From the NCBI RefSeq assembly GCF_014836615.1, contig NZ_JACSQN010000001.1, positions 248,001-312,000 of the forward strand: a stretch of DNA of 64,000 bases. Reading direction: 5' to 3'. A program made the translations under genes and the position numbers. The notes below the pieces were generated by a model, which was not told where the DNA came from, made no database searches, and saw only the letters and a list, made by a program, of their open reading frames with translations. The stretch is from Sporosarcina quadrami (GTDB lineage: Bacteria; Bacillota; Bacilli; Bacillales_A; Planococcaceae). Positions within the stretch are counted from its first letter, which is position 1, and the number at the start of each line of letters is the position of its first letter. Shown here piece after piece: positions 19,093 through 28,930 of this stretch.

Positions 19093-21242
19093 AAAAACCT
19101 GATTTCACAAAAGTCGACATGAGTAAATTAACATCCTCTTTAAAAACGACTACAGGAGAAAAACCATTTCTAACAAACGAAGGAATTGAAATCAAATCCA
19201 GTTATTCTTATGAAGACGTTAAAGACCTCGGACATTTAAATGACCTTCCTGGAATAGCTCCAAATACGAGAGGTCCTTATCCAACGATGTACGTTGCCAG
19301 ACCATGGACGGTCCGTCAGTACGCAGGGTTTTCAACAGCTGAAGAGAGTAACGCTTTTTATCGACGGAACTTGGCAATGGGGCAGAAAGGCCTTTCTGTG
19401 GCTTTTGACTTAGCAACTCATCGAGGCTACGACTCTGATCATCCACGTGTAACAGGGGATGTCGGTAAAGCGGGCGTTGCAATTGATTCTGTTGAAGATA
19501 TGAAAATCCTTTTTGATGGGATCCCTTTAGACCAAATGTCAGTTTCGATGACAATGAACGGGGCTGTATTGCCTGTCATGGCTTTTTACATCGTAGCTGC
19601 TGAAGAACAGGGTGTTACAACTGACAAGCTCGCAGGCACAATACAGAACGATATATTGAAGGAATATATGGTGCGGAATACATATATCTTCCCGCCTGAC
19701 ATGTCCATGCGTATCATCGCTGATATCTTTGAATATACATCCACAAAAATGCCGAAATTCAACTCGATTTCCATATCGGGCTATCATATGCAAGAAGCTG
19801 GTGCCACTGCTGATATCGAACTTGCTTATACACTTGCAGATGGACTTGAGTATGTACGGACGGGTTTACGTGCTGGCATAGACATCGATTTATTTGCTCC
19901 GCGTCTATCCTTCTTCTGGGCAATCGGCATGAATTACTTTATGGAAATTGCTAAGATGCGCGCTGCCCGTAAGATTTGGGCGCATATGATGAAGACGTTC
20001 TCTCCAAAGAACCCTAAATCACTCGCTTTACGTACCCATTCTCAGACGTCTGGATGGAGTCTGACAGAACAGGATCCATACAATAACGTAACCCGAACAC
20101 TAGTAGAAGCGAATGCAGCTGCAATGGGTCATACGCAATCACTCCATACCAATGCGCTTGACGAAGCAATCGCTTTACCGACAGATTTCTCGGCAAGGAT
20201 TGCGAGGAATACACAATTGTTCCTTCAAGAAGAGACGTTCATGACAAAAACGATCGATCCTTGGGGCGGCTCATACTATGTTGAGAAGCTTACGGATGAA
20301 TTGATGGAGAAAGCATGGGAATTGATTGAAGAGATCGAGGAACTGGGTGGCATGGCAAAAGCCATTGAAACTGGCCTGCCTAAAATGAAAATTGAAGAGG
20401 CGGCGGCAAAACGTCAGGCGAAAATAGATTCTCGCGCAGAAACGATTGTCGGAGTCAATAAATACCGTCTAGACAAAGAGGAGCCTATCGATATTTTAGA
20501 TATTGATAATACCCTTGTCAGGCAAAAGCAGATTGAACGTATCAATAAGATGAAAAATAGTCGTGATGACGAAGCTGTACGAACAGCTCTTGATGCAATT
20601 ACTGAAGCTGCGCGTAGCGGAAGCGACAATTTGCTTGAACTGTCAGTGGACGCCGCGAGAGCACGTGCTACAATCGGTGAAATTTCAGATGCCATTGAAA
20701 AAGTTTCTGGCAGGCATAAAGCAGTCATCCGCTCTGTTAGCGGCGTTTACAGTTCAAACTTTTCAAATGCGGAAGAAATTGATGAAGTAAAACAGATGGC
20801 AGAGGAATTCATGGAAAATGAAGGCCGTCGTCCACGAATTCTCATTGCAAAAATGGGGCAGGACGGACATGACCGTGGAGCAAAAGTTATCGCGTCGTCA
20901 TTTGCGGATTTAGGATTTGATGTCGATATCGGTCCATTGTTCCAAACTCCTGAAGAAACCGCACTACAAGCTGCTGAGAACGATGTTCACGTAGTCGGAG
21001 TGAGTTCTCTCGCTGCGGGACATAAAACCCTTGTACCGACGTTACGAGATGAACTGGCCAAAATCGGCAGGCAAGATATTTTAATTGTTGTAGGTGGTGT
21101 AATACCCGCCCAAGACTACGACTTTTTAAGGAAAAATGGAGCTACGGCGATCTTTGGACCTGGTACCGTCATACCAGTCGCAGCGCAGAAAGTTATTGAA
21201 GACATCTATCGCGCGCTCGGTTACGAGGAAGTGATTGAGTGA
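19089..21242 (+). CDS. mutB: Methylmalonyl-CoA mutase large (alpha, catalytic) subunit
   Basis: 717 aa. The N-terminal catalytic barrel (about 1-550; for example [19 protein letters not shown]) binds the acyl-CoA. The C-terminal B12 domain (about 580-717) has Asp592-Gly-His594-Asp-Arg-Gly597, whose histidine is the cobalt ligand. It is the last step taking propionyl-CoA to succinyl-CoA. It overlaps mutA and meaB by four bases each, forming a tight mutA-mutB-meaB unit. Confidence 0.97.
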   Translation: MKKPDFTKVDMSKLTSSLKTTTGEKPFLTNEGIEIKSSYSYEDVKDLGHLNDLPGIAPNTRGPYPTMYVARPWTVRQYAGFSTAEESNAFYRRNLAMGQKGLSVAFDLATHRGYDSDHPRVTGDVGKAGVAIDSVEDMKILFDGIPLDQMSVSMTMNGAVLPVMAFYIVAAEEQGVTTDKLAGTIQNDILKEYMVRNTYIFPPDMSMRIIADIFEYTSTKMPKFNSISISGYHMQEAGATADIELAYTLADGLEYVRTGLRAGIDIDLFAPRLSFFWAIGMNYFMEIAKMRAARKIWAHMMKTFSPKNPKSLALRTHSQTSGWSLTEQDPYNNVTRTLVEANAAAMGHTQSLHTNALDEAIALPTDFSARIARNTQLFLQEETFMTKTIDPWGGSYYVEKLTDELMEKAWELIEEIEELGGMAKAIETGLPKMKIEEAAAKRQAKIDSRAETIVGVNKYRLDKEEPIDILDIDNTLVRQKQIERINKMKNSRDDEAVRTALDAITEAARSGSDNLLELSVDAARARATIGEISDAIEKVSGRHKAVIRSVSGVYSSNFSNAEEIDEVKQMAEEFMENEGRRPRILIAKMGQDGHDRGAKVIASSFADLGFDVDIGPLFQTPEETALQAAENDVHVVGVSSLAAGHKTLVPTLRDELAKIGRQDILIVVGGVIPAQDYDFLRKNGATAIFGPGTVIPVAAQKVIEDIYRALGYEEVIE

Positions 21243-22336
21243 GTGAAAAAGACCGTGATGTGCAAGACAGTGCATTGAATGTGATGGGTGGTATTGAATC
21301 CCGACATGACGGTATGGTTTCTTCAGTTAGAAAGAAGTTTGTGAAAACGAAAAAAGTGATTGCTGTTGATGAGCTTTACGAAGAAATTATCGGTGGTTCA
21401 AGACTCCATCTCTCTAAAGGCATTACATTACTTGAAAGTATGCGCCCGACTGATAAAATTGCGGGGCAGGAATTGCTTAGAAGACTGCTACCGAAAACAG
21501 GGAACAGTATACGTATTGGAATTACAGGCGTTCCGGGAGCTGGAAAAAGCACGTTCATTGAAGCGTTCGGACTTCGTTTGGCAGAACAGGGACATAAAGT
21601 TGCTGTCCTTGCAATCGATCCGAGTTCAACGGTGACTGGCGGCAGTATTTTAGGTGATAAAACACGGATGGAGGTGCTAGCAAGGCACCAAAGAGCTTTC
21701 ATCAGACCGTCCCCGTCATCGGGAACTCTTGGTGGTGTTCATAAAAAAACGAGGGAGACGATGCTTCTATGTGAGGCGGCAGGATACGACATTATCCTTG
21801 TCGAAACGGTAGGCGTCGGACAGAGTGAAACCGTCGTTAGGGGCATGGTAGATTTCTTCATGCTGCTCGTCCTTACTGGCGCGGGTGACGAACTGCAAGG
21901 GATGAAAAAAGGAATTATGGAATTGGCTGATTCAATCATTGTTCATAAAGCGGATGGCGACAATTTGAAACTCGCGAAAAAAACGGTGAGAGAGTACAAA
22001 CAACTATTGCATTTCTTGCAGCCAGCAACTCCTGGTTGGATGTCAAATTCGATACCTGTCTCTTCATTACAAAACACAGGTTTTGAAGAGGTGTGGGAAA
22101 CAATTAATGTCTTCAAAGAAAAGATGGAATCGAATGGTATTTGGCACGGACGCCGACAAGCCCAAACGAAAGATTGGTTCCACTCAATGATTCGTGACAG
22201 GCTCATAGACAATTTCTTCTCAGAACAAGGGATGAAAGAACAAGTAGCTGATTTAGAAAAACAGTTGCTGACCGGGGAAGCAACTGTGGCAAGTGCTGTA
22301 GATAGAATTCTTCCTGCAAGAGGGCATACTGACTAA
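21239..22336 (+). CDS. meaB: MeaB-type GTPase, methylmalonyl-CoA mutase chaperone
   Basis: 365 aa G3E-family GTPase (ArgK/MeaB). The P-loop is GVPGAGKST (about residue 100), followed by LAIDPSS and the family stretch [11 protein letters not shown]. MeaB gates adenosylcobalamin loading and protects the mutase from inactivation. The GTG start overlaps the mutB stop (GTGA), and the partner genes are immediately upstream. The older lysine/arginine transport name ArgK for this family is a misnomer. Confidence 0.94.
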   Translation: MSEKDRDVQDSALNVMGGIESRHDGMVSSVRKKFVKTKKVIAVDELYEEIIGGSRLHLSKGITLLESMRPTDKIAGQELLRRLLPKTGNSIRIGITGVPGAGKSTFIEAFGLRLAEQGHKVAVLAIDPSSTVTGGSILGDKTRMEVLARHQRAFIRPSPSSGTLGGVHKKTRETMLLCEAAGYDIILVETVGVGQSETVVRGMVDFFMLLVLTGAGDELQGMKKGIMELADSIIVHKADGDNLKLAKKTVREYKQLLHFLQPATPGWMSNSIPVSSLQNTGFEEVWETINVFKEKMESNGIWHGRRQAQTKDWFHSMIRDRLIDNFFSEQGMKEQVADLEKQLLTGEATVASAVDRILPARGHTD

Positions 22337-22416
22337 GTTGCAGTTGAACTCGCTTTTTTGCATGTAATCCATGCAACTGATATGATAAACACATATAGTG
22401 AAAGGGGATAAATACA

Positions 22417-22857
22417 ATGACTATGGATTTTAATTTTTATATGGATGATATTACAAAAGTGGCTAGAAATGAGATGGAGGCATGTGGCTACGAACAGCTG
22501 AAAACACCGGATGAGATTGAAGCAGCCTTCAATCGTCCTGGAACGACACTCGTTATGGTCAATTCAGTATGTGGATGTGCGGGTGGTATTGCTCGTCCAG
22601 CAGCAGCTCATGCCGTTCATTATGATAAGCGTCCTGACCATTTGGTTACAGTGTTTGCTGGACAAGACAAAGAAGCTACTGCTTATGCACGGATGATTTT
22701 CGGTGAAGACCATTTACCTTCATCACCATCGTTTGCACTATTAAAAGATGGAAAACTGGTAGCGGAAGTCGGGCGTTATGAAATTGAAGGACATGACCCG
22801 ATGTCTGTTGTAACAAATCTTCAAAGTCACTTCGAAGAATATTGCGAAGAAGTATAA
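22417..22857 (+). CDS. brxB: Bacilliredoxin BrxB (YqiW/YphP family)
   Basis: 146 aa DUF1094 thioredoxin-like protein with the CGC motif in NSVCGCAGG (Cys52, Cys54). Bacilliredoxins remove bacillithiol from S-bacillithiolated proteins in low-GC Firmicutes. In B. subtilis yqiW follows the bkd region, matching this position. GAAAGGGG precedes the ATG. Confidence 0.93.
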   Translation: MTMDFNFYMDDITKVARNEMEACGYEQLKTPDEIEAAFNRPGTTLVMVNSVCGCAGGIARPAAAHAVHYDKRPDHLVTVFAGQDKEATAYARMIFGEDHLPSSPSFALLKDGKLVAEVGRYEIEGHDPMSVVTNLQSHFEEYCEEV

Positions 22858-22859
22858 TG

Positions 22860-22890
22860 AAAAAACAGTCCAATCGCTGGACTGTTTTTT
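22860..22890. terminator. Bidirectional terminator between brxB and prli42
   Basis: AAAAAACAGTCCA (22860-22872) pairs with TGGACTGTTTTTT (22878-22890). The A/T symmetry lets it serve both convergent genes. Confidence 0.9.
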
Positions 22891-22892
22891 GT

Positions 22893-22991
22893 TTATCCTA
22901 ATAACGCACTAAGTCCAATCATTACACTGGACACAACCATTGCTGCGATCATTAAATAGACTACCGTTTTTTGTACTTTCTTATTGCTCAT
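22893..22991 (-). CDS. prli42: Prli42-like stressosome-associated membrane miniprotein
   Basis: 32 aa, read by hand on the minus strand: a basic N-terminus (MSNKKVQKTV) followed by one transmembrane segment and a short tail ending SALLG. Size, layout and sequence match Prli42, first described in Listeria as the membrane anchor and sensor for the stressosome. AGGGG lies upstream of the ATG. It is convergent with brxB across a shared terminator. Confidence 0.75.
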   Translation of the reverse strand: MSNKKVQKTVVYLMIAAMVVSSVMIGLSALLG

Positions 22992-23105
22992 CGGACAGGT
23001 CCCCTTACCGTTGTAGTTATTTCTATTTTAACAGATATACAGGAATTCTCAACATGTAGCACAATTAATTAGAAAACGTTACAATAGATAGAGGGAGGCG
23101 TCTGT

Positions 23106-23507
23106 ATGAAAAAAGTCGATCATATCGGTATTGCTGTTAAAGATATTGAAAGCGCACTGCCATATTACATAGAAACACTGAGTTTGACATTGCTTGGGAT
23201 TGAAGAAGTCGAAAGTCAAAAAGTGAAAGTCGCTTTCATCGATGCAGGAAATATTAAACTCGAACTACTTGAACCGACTAACGAAGATAGCCCGGTTGCC
23301 AAATTCATCGAAAAACGTGGTGAAGGAATCCATCATGTTGCTTTTGGAGTAACAGATATTCGTTCTAGAATGGCGGAATTGAAAGAGAAGGGTGTCCGAT
23401 TATTGCAAGACGAGCCAAAGCCTGGTGCAGGTGGGGCGCAAGTGGCATTCATGCATCCGAAATCTTCATATGGTGTACTGTACGAACTATGTGACAAAGG
23501 GGAGTAA
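23106..23507 (+). CDS. mce: Methylmalonyl-CoA epimerase
   Basis: 133 aa VOC-fold protein converting the (S)-methylmalonyl-CoA produced by propionyl-CoA carboxylase to the (R)-epimer used by MutAB. Likely metal ligands are His6 (KVDHIGIAV), one of His76/77 (GIHHVAF) and Glu127 (YELC). GAGGGAGG precedes the ATG. Six nt separate it from pccB. Confidence 0.93.
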   Translation: MKKVDHIGIAVKDIESALPYYIETLSLTLLGIEEVESQKVKVAFIDAGNIKLELLEPTNEDSPVAKFIEKRGEGIHHVAFGVTDIRSRMAELKEKGVRLLQDEPKPGAGGAQVAFMHPKSSYGVLYELCDKGE

Positions 23508-23512
23508 GGTAA

Positions 23513-25060
23513 ATGGATATTTACGATAAAATTAATGAACTATACGATAAAAAGAGAGAAATCGAGCTTGGTGGCGGCGATGAAAGAATTGCCAAGCAGC
23601 ATGATAAAGGCAAATTGACTGCCCGTGAACGAATTAATCTGTTAGTGGACGAGGGTTCGTTTGTCGAGTTGAATCCATTTGTTGTCCACCGAACACGTGA
23701 TTTTGGAATGGATAAACAAGTGGGGCCAGGTGACGGAGTTGTTACAGGATATGGTAAAATAGAAGGTCGTCCCATTTACTTATTTTCGCAGGATTTCACT
23801 GTCTTCGGCGGTGCGTTAGGGGAAATGCATGCAATGAAAATTGCGAATGTCATGGATCTTGCTGCTAAAAACGGAGCGCCATTTATCGGACTGAATGATT
23901 CGGGTGGTGCGCGTATTCAAGAAGGTGTTGTATCACTGGATGGGTATGGAGAAATTTTCTATCGCAATGCGATTTATTCAGGTGTCATCCCACAGATTTC
24001 TGTCATTTTAGGACCTTGTGCAGGTGGAGCAGTCTATTCGCCTGCGATTACAGATTTTGTTTTCATGACAGATGAAACGAGTCAAATGTTCATTACGGGT
24101 CCTAAAGTAATTGAGACAGTGACAGGCGAGAAGATTTCATCAGAAGATCTTGGTGGTTCAAAAGTACATAATTCAATCAGTGGAAATGCGCACTTCCGGG
24201 GGAAAGATGAGAAAACTGTTCTTCAGCAAGTGAGACATCTACTGTCTTATCTTCCTCAGAATAATGACGAAAAAGCACCGATTATTGCAACCGAAATGGA
24301 AGATGATTACCGCAGTGATCTTACTGATGTCGTTCCATATGAGACTATTAGACCTTATGATGTCCGAAAGGTCGTTGAACAAATCGTTGACAAAGATTCT
24401 TTCATGGAAGTCCAAGCAGAATTTGCTAGAAATGCTGTTGTTGGATTCGCACGTATGAAAGGTGAATCTGTCGGTTTGATTTGTAATCAGCCGAAAGTTA
24501 TGGCTGGCGGGTTGGATATCGATTCTTCAGATAAAATCGCACGATTCATCCGTACTTGTGATTCATTTAACATTCCGTTAATCACATTTGAAGATGTTAC
24601 TGGGTTTTTCCCTGGCGTCAAACAGGAACACGGCGGAATTATCCGTCATGGTGCAAAGATTTTATACGCTTATTCAGAAGCGACAGTGCCAAAAATAACG
24701 GTTATTCTCCGCAAGGCTTTCGGTGGTGCGTATGTTGCATTGAACTCCAAAGCGATTGGAGCGGATGTTGTTTACGCATGGCCAAATGCAGAAATTGCTG
24801 TTATGGGAGCTGAAGGTGCAGCGAATATTATCTTTGCTAGAGAAATTGAGAACAGTGAGAAGCCAGAAGTTACTCGTTCCGAAAAAATCGAAGAGTATCG
24901 TACGAAATTTGCAAATCCATATGTTGCTGCTTCACACGGAATGGTTGATGATGTCATCGATCCACGTGAGACGCGTATTAAATTGCTTCAATCACTTGAA
25001 ATGATGCGCAACAAACAAGAAACGAGACCACGAAAAAAACACGGAAATATTCCGTTGTAA
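23513..25060 (+). CDS. pccB: Acyl-CoA (propionyl-CoA) carboxylase carboxyltransferase subunit
   Basis: 515 aa carboxyltransferase (crotonase fold, duplicated domain) of the propionyl-CoA/methylcrotonyl-CoA carboxylase class, YqjD-like. Signatures include LGGGDERIAKQHDKGKLTAR at the start, FIGLNDSGGARIQEGV, and FEDVTGFFPGVKQEHGG in the second half. It transfers CO2 from carboxybiotin to propionyl-CoA. No biotin carboxylase or biotin carrier gene is in the window, so the alpha partner must be encoded elsewhere. It is in the mce unit, next to mutAB, which argues for propionyl-CoA as substrate. Confidence 0.92.
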   Translation: MDIYDKINELYDKKREIELGGGDERIAKQHDKGKLTARERINLLVDEGSFVELNPFVVHRTRDFGMDKQVGPGDGVVTGYGKIEGRPIYLFSQDFTVFGGALGEMHAMKIANVMDLAAKNGAPFIGLNDSGGARIQEGVVSLDGYGEIFYRNAIYSGVIPQISVILGPCAGGAVYSPAITDFVFMTDETSQMFITGPKVIETVTGEKISSEDLGGSKVHNSISGNAHFRGKDEKTVLQQVRHLLSYLPQNNDEKAPIIATEMEDDYRSDLTDVVPYETIRPYDVRKVVEQIVDKDSFMEVQAEFARNAVVGFARMKGESVGLICNQPKVMAGGLDIDSSDKIARFIRTCDSFNIPLITFEDVTGFFPGVKQEHGGIIRHGAKILYAYSEATVPKITVILRKAFGGAYVALNSKAIGADVVYAWPNAEIAVMGAEGAANIIFAREIENSEKPEVTRSEKIEEYRTKFANPYVAASHGMVDDVIDPRETRIKLLQSLEMMRNKQETRPRKKHGNIPL

Positions 25061-25088
25061 TAAAACGCAAACAAAGGGGAGCTACGTA

Positions 25089-26216
25089 ATGAATTCACAG
25101 CGCTTATTAGATGAGTTTTTCGAATTAGTACAAATTGACTCAGAAACAAAACATGAAGACGGTATTGTGTCCATTCTGAAAGAAAAAATGGAAAAGCTCG
25201 GCTTCACTGTTGTGGAAGATGATTCAAAAAAAGTAACCGGTCATGGTGCAGGCAATCTTATTGCATCTATAAAAAGGACAGTTGAACATGCAGATCCTAT
25301 TTACTTTACTTGTCATATGGATACAGTTGTTCCAGGCCGAGGCATAAAACCGGTTCTAAAAGAAGACGGTTATATTTATTCAGATGGAACGACGATCCTT
25401 GGAGCAGACGACAAAGCGGGTATTGCAGCACTATTTGAAATGGCAAAAGTTCTCAAAGAAGAAAATATTGCTCACGGAGATATTCAGTTCATCATTACTG
25501 CTGGAGAAGAAAGTGGCCTTGTTGGCGCGAAAGCGATGGATGCATCTCTGTTAAAAGCAAAATACGGATATGCAGTCGATAGTGACGGGAAAGTCGGCGG
25601 AATCGTGACAGCAGCGCCATATCAGGCGAAGCTATGGACAACAATCCATGGAAAGACAGCTCACGCAGGTGTTGCGCCTGAAAAAGGCGTTTCAGCTATC
25701 AATATCGCAGCGAAGTGCATTTCTGCAATGTCGCTTGGTAGAATTGATACGGAAACGACGGCAAACATTGGCCGTTTTGAAGGTGGCCAGGCGACGAATA
25801 TTGTTTGTGATGAAGTGAAGATTTTGGCAGAAGCGCGGTCCATAAATCCAGACAAGTTAGATAAGCAAACAACACATATGATTGAAACATACGAAAAAAC
25901 TGCAAAAGCTATGGGTGGATCAGCAGAAACAGAACTACAACTGATGTATCCCGGATTCAGTTTCAATGAAGACGCTGAAGTCGTTCAGACAGCTATGACT
26001 GCTATCCGTAATATAGGTAGAAACCCTGAATTGATGACGAGTGGTGGAGGAAGCGACGGGAATGTCTTTAACGGACATGGAGTACCGACTGTCACGCTTT
26101 CCGTAGGGTATGAGGAAATACATACAAAAAACGAGCGTATGCCAAGAGAAGAACTGGATAAGCTGACTGAACTGTTAATTGAAATCGTTCGGGTAACAGC
26201 ATCGAAAGGAGCATGA
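25089..26216 (+). CDS. M20-family peptidase (YqjE/PepT-like)
   Basis: 375 aa zinc exopeptidase, probably a tripeptidase-like aminopeptidase. Metal-binding and catalytic motifs: TCHMDTV (His and Asp), GADDKAG (bridging Asp), GEESGLVG (catalytic and metal Glu), VDSDG, and a C-terminal EIHTKNE. The PepT-like dimerisation lid lies between about 180 and 290. Same position as B. subtilis yqjE. AAAGGGGAGC precedes the ATG. Confidence 0.88.
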   Translation: MNSQRLLDEFFELVQIDSETKHEDGIVSILKEKMEKLGFTVVEDDSKKVTGHGAGNLIASIKRTVEHADPIYFTCHMDTVVPGRGIKPVLKEDGYIYSDGTTILGADDKAGIAALFEMAKVLKEENIAHGDIQFIITAGEESGLVGAKAMDASLLKAKYGYAVDSDGKVGGIVTAAPYQAKLWTTIHGKTAHAGVAPEKGVSAINIAAKCISAMSLGRIDTETTANIGRFEGGQATNIVCDEVKILAEARSINPDKLDKQTTHMIETYEKTAKAMGGSAETELQLMYPGFSFNEDAEVVQTAMTAIRNIGRNPELMTSGGGSDGNVFNGHGVPTVTLSVGYEEIHTKNERMPREELDKLTELLIEIVRVTASKGA

Positions 26217-26219
26217 CAG

Positions 26220-26696
26220 ATGAGTGATATGAAGGCGGTTATTGTACAATGTGGTGAAGAAGAGTATGCGTTGCCTGTAGAATCAGTCATTACAATTGAG
26301 AAATTGGAACATGTTAATCCAATTCCCCACCTTCCCGAATATATGTTAGGACTAATGAAAAATAGGGGAGAGCTCGTTCCGATTCTGGATTTCCAGCAGA
26401 TTTTATATGGGAATTCTGCAAAAAATAATGAAAACGCGCGAGTTGTCATCTTAAAAACGGAAAGTCTGCATATCGGATTACTCGTTCTTGATGCAAAAGA
26501 AATCATTGATATTCCTGAAAGTAAACTAACTTCTAGTGGCTTGATGGCCTATTCAAGAACGCCCTATTTTACAACGATAGCCAATCTTGAAACTCGGATG
26601 ATCACTGTGGTAGACCCTGAAATTCTCTCCAAAACTCTTGCGGGTATGGATGAGATTGGTGAGTATGTTTCTTCACAACAACTGCAAGAAAAGTAA
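26220..26696 (+). CDS. CheW-like domain protein
   Basis: 158 aa, a stand-alone CheW domain (for example YALPVESVITIEKLE, MLGLMKNRGELVPILDF). CheW proteins couple chemoreceptors to CheA, but no chemotaxis gene is near. The ATG follows the M20 peptidase stop by 3 nt with AAAGGAG inside the preceding gene's end, so it is probably co-transcribed. Its partner is unknown. Confidence 0.82.
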   Translation: MSDMKAVIVQCGEEEYALPVESVITIEKLEHVNPIPHLPEYMLGLMKNRGELVPILDFQQILYGNSAKNNENARVVILKTESLHIGLLVLDAKEIIDIPESKLTSSGLMAYSRTPYFTTIANLETRMITVVDPEILSKTLAGMDEIGEYVSSQQLQEK

Positions 26697-26750
26697 ACCG
26701 AATGATTGATATTATCCGTGCAAATCATTAAAGCCATGGAGGAGATTCTC

Positions 26751-27941
26751 ATGACAAACGACCAACGTAAGCCGGTAAAAGTCATCCTTCATCTGGATAT
26801 GAACAGTTTTTTCGCTTCTGTTGAGCAATCCTATAATCCGGCATTAAAAGGAATACCGATGGCTGTTGCAGGGAATCCGAAAGAGAGAAGAGGAATTCTT
26901 GTCACTTGTTCATATGAAGCGAGGGCTTTAGGGATTTACACGACGATGTCTGTCGGTGAGGCGAAACGAATTTGTTCAGACATTGTAATTGTTCCACCGG
27001 ATTTCGAAAAATACCGTATTGCTTCCAATGCGGTATTTTCGATTTTGCGGACGTATACTGATCTTGTCGAGCCTGTTTCAATAGATGAAGCTTATATTGA
27101 CATAACACATATAGGCGGACTTACAAATGCGGTACAGATTGCCACTAATATGCAACAACGAATTCTCCATGAATTGGACTTACAATGTTCAATTGGAATT
27201 GCCCCTAATAAGTTTCTCGCAAAAACCGCTTCAGATATGAAAAAACCGATGGGAATTACAATTTTGCGGAAAAGACAAGTTCCTAATTTGCTTTGGCCAC
27301 TTCCGGTAATTGAAATGCATGGCATTGGACAAAGTACTGAAAAACGTCTTCATGAAATAGGCATTTCAACAATCGGAGAACTTGCAAATGCTGAAGAATT
27401 AATTGTTAAAGCTAAGTTGGGTAAAAATGGACTTAGACTGCGAAATAGGGCAAATGGAATTGATGACCGACCAGTAGATCCTGAAGCTGCAGATGAACGC
27501 AAAAGTGTTGGAAGTTCGACTACGTTAGCAATTGATGAGACGGAGCTTGAGCCATGTCTTAAGATTTTCCGATTTCTAGCGAAGAAAGTAGCAAAGCGAC
27601 TTCATGATAAAGGACTGGCAGGTCAAGTTGTCATGATTCAAATTAGAACGGCGGACTGGCATAATTTAACGAGAAGCAGAACGGTAATGAACGCTGTCTA
27701 TAAAGAAGATGATATTTATAAAGAAGCGATTAGTCTGTTTAAACTTCATTGGAAAGGGGAGCCGATACGCCTATTAGGTATTACTGTATCGAATGTCTTC
27801 CCAATACATGAATTATATGAGCAGTTGTCTTTTGATAATTTTGAGAAGTATGCTAAAGAAGAAAAAATGGATTTACTCGTTTCGGAACTTGAGAAAAAAT
27901 TCGGTCCTCATGCTGTGAAGAGAGGTCTTAATGAAAGGTAG
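26751..27941 (+). CDS. dinB: DNA polymerase IV (Y family)
   Basis: 396 aa translesion polymerase. Catalytic acidic residues are Asp16 (LHLDMNSFFAS) and Asp112/Glu113 (SIDEAYID). The thumb/HhH region (about 180-235) and the little-finger domain (about 250-360) follow. I start at the ATG at 26751, which has GGAGGAG 6 nt upstream; the in-frame TTG at 26706 lies before that site. YqjH is the B. subtilis equivalent. QLSF near the C-terminus may be the beta-clamp contact. Confidence 0.94.
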   Translation: MTNDQRKPVKVILHLDMNSFFASVEQSYNPALKGIPMAVAGNPKERRGILVTCSYEARALGIYTTMSVGEAKRICSDIVIVPPDFEKYRIASNAVFSILRTYTDLVEPVSIDEAYIDITHIGGLTNAVQIATNMQQRILHELDLQCSIGIAPNKFLAKTASDMKKPMGITILRKRQVPNLLWPLPVIEMHGIGQSTEKRLHEIGISTIGELANAEELIVKAKLGKNGLRLRNRANGIDDRPVDPEAADERKSVGSSTTLAIDETELEPCLKIFRFLAKKVAKRLHDKGLAGQVVMIQIRTADWHNLTRSRTVMNAVYKEDDIYKEAISLFKLHWKGEPIRLLGITVSNVFPIHELYEQLSFDNFEKYAKEEKMDLLVSELEKKFGPHAVKRGLNER

Positions 27942-27950
27942 GCACATACA

Positions 27951-28895
27951 ATGGAGTTGGAATTTCTAGGGACAGGTGCAGGAATGCCTTCCAAACAACG
28001 AAACACCTCCTCACTCCTTCTTAACCTTTCCGCTGAAAAGGAAGGATATTGGATGTTTGATTGTGGTGAAGCTACACAACATCAAATGCTTCATACATCT
28101 ATAAAACCAAGAAAAGTCAATCGGATTTTCATTACTCATCTTCACGGAGATCATATATTCGGATTGCCGGGTTTTCTCGGTTCCCGCTCGTTTTTAGGTG
28201 GTCAAGAAGAATTAACCGTTTATGGACCGGCCGGCCTAAAAGAGTGGATATTGTCAACTTTGCGCTTAACAAAGACCCATTTGACGTATCCTTTAACTAT
28301 TGTAGAGATTAGTGAAGGAGTCGTTTTCGAAAATGACCGTTTTAAAGTATTGACGAAAGAATTACAACACGTTATTCCGTGTTTCGGTTACAGAATTGAA
28401 CAAAAACCGTTACCTGGAAAATTGCTCATAGATAAAGCTTTTGAAGCGGGTGTTCCAAAAGGACCTTTGTTGAAAAAGCTGAAAGACGGCGAAGACGTGA
28501 CACTAGAAGATGGGACAATTGTTTATAGCTCGAATATGACAGGTGACAGTCAACAAGGTTTTATAGTAACCATTTTGGGAGATACGAGGATCTGTAAGTC
28601 AGCTGTCGATTTAGCTGATCATGCTGATATTCTCGTCCATGAGGCGACATTTGATATGGAAACTGGGGAGCTGGCGAAAGATTATGGCCACTCCACAATA
28701 GGAGATGCTGCAATGACTGCAAAAAAAGCTAATGTGAAAGTATTGATTGCCAATCATATTAGTGCGCGATTTATGCCGGGGGATATTTCGAGACTGAAGG
28801 AGCAGGGCAGAACCTTCTTCACTGAACTCCATATTGCTGAAGATTTCTCCTCATTCGAATGGAAAAACGGACAATTGCTAAAAAAACAGAGCTGA
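27951..28895 (+). CDS. rnz: Ribonuclease Z (tRNA 3' processing endonuclease)
   Basis: 314 aa metallo-beta-lactamase fold nuclease that removes 3' trailers from CCA-less pre-tRNAs. Zinc-binding motif THLHGDH (His63, His65, Asp67, His68), later LGDTR and the conserved NHISARF histidine. It starts MELEFLGTGAG, the typical family start. It lies 10 nt after dinB. Confidence 0.95.
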   Translation: MELEFLGTGAGMPSKQRNTSSLLLNLSAEKEGYWMFDCGEATQHQMLHTSIKPRKVNRIFITHLHGDHIFGLPGFLGSRSFLGGQEELTVYGPAGLKEWILSTLRLTKTHLTYPLTIVEISEGVVFENDRFKVLTKELQHVIPCFGYRIEQKPLPGKLLIDKAFEAGVPKGPLLKKLKDGEDVTLEDGTIVYSSNMTGDSQQGFIVTILGDTRICKSAVDLADHADILVHEATFDMETGELAKDYGHSTIGDAAMTAKKANVKVLIANHISARFMPGDISRLKEQGRTFFTELHIAEDFSSFEWKNGQLLKKQS

Positions 28896-28927
28896 CACAA
28901 CGATTTTTTCTGTTGTGTCAGCTTTTT
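28890..28927. terminator. Terminator between rnz and namA
   Basis: AGCTGACACAAC (28890-28901) pairs with GTTGTGTCAGCT (28912-28923), followed by T5. The stem overlaps the rnz stop codon. It is best for the plus strand; the convergent namA may also use it. Confidence 0.85.
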
Positions 28928-28930
28928 CAT

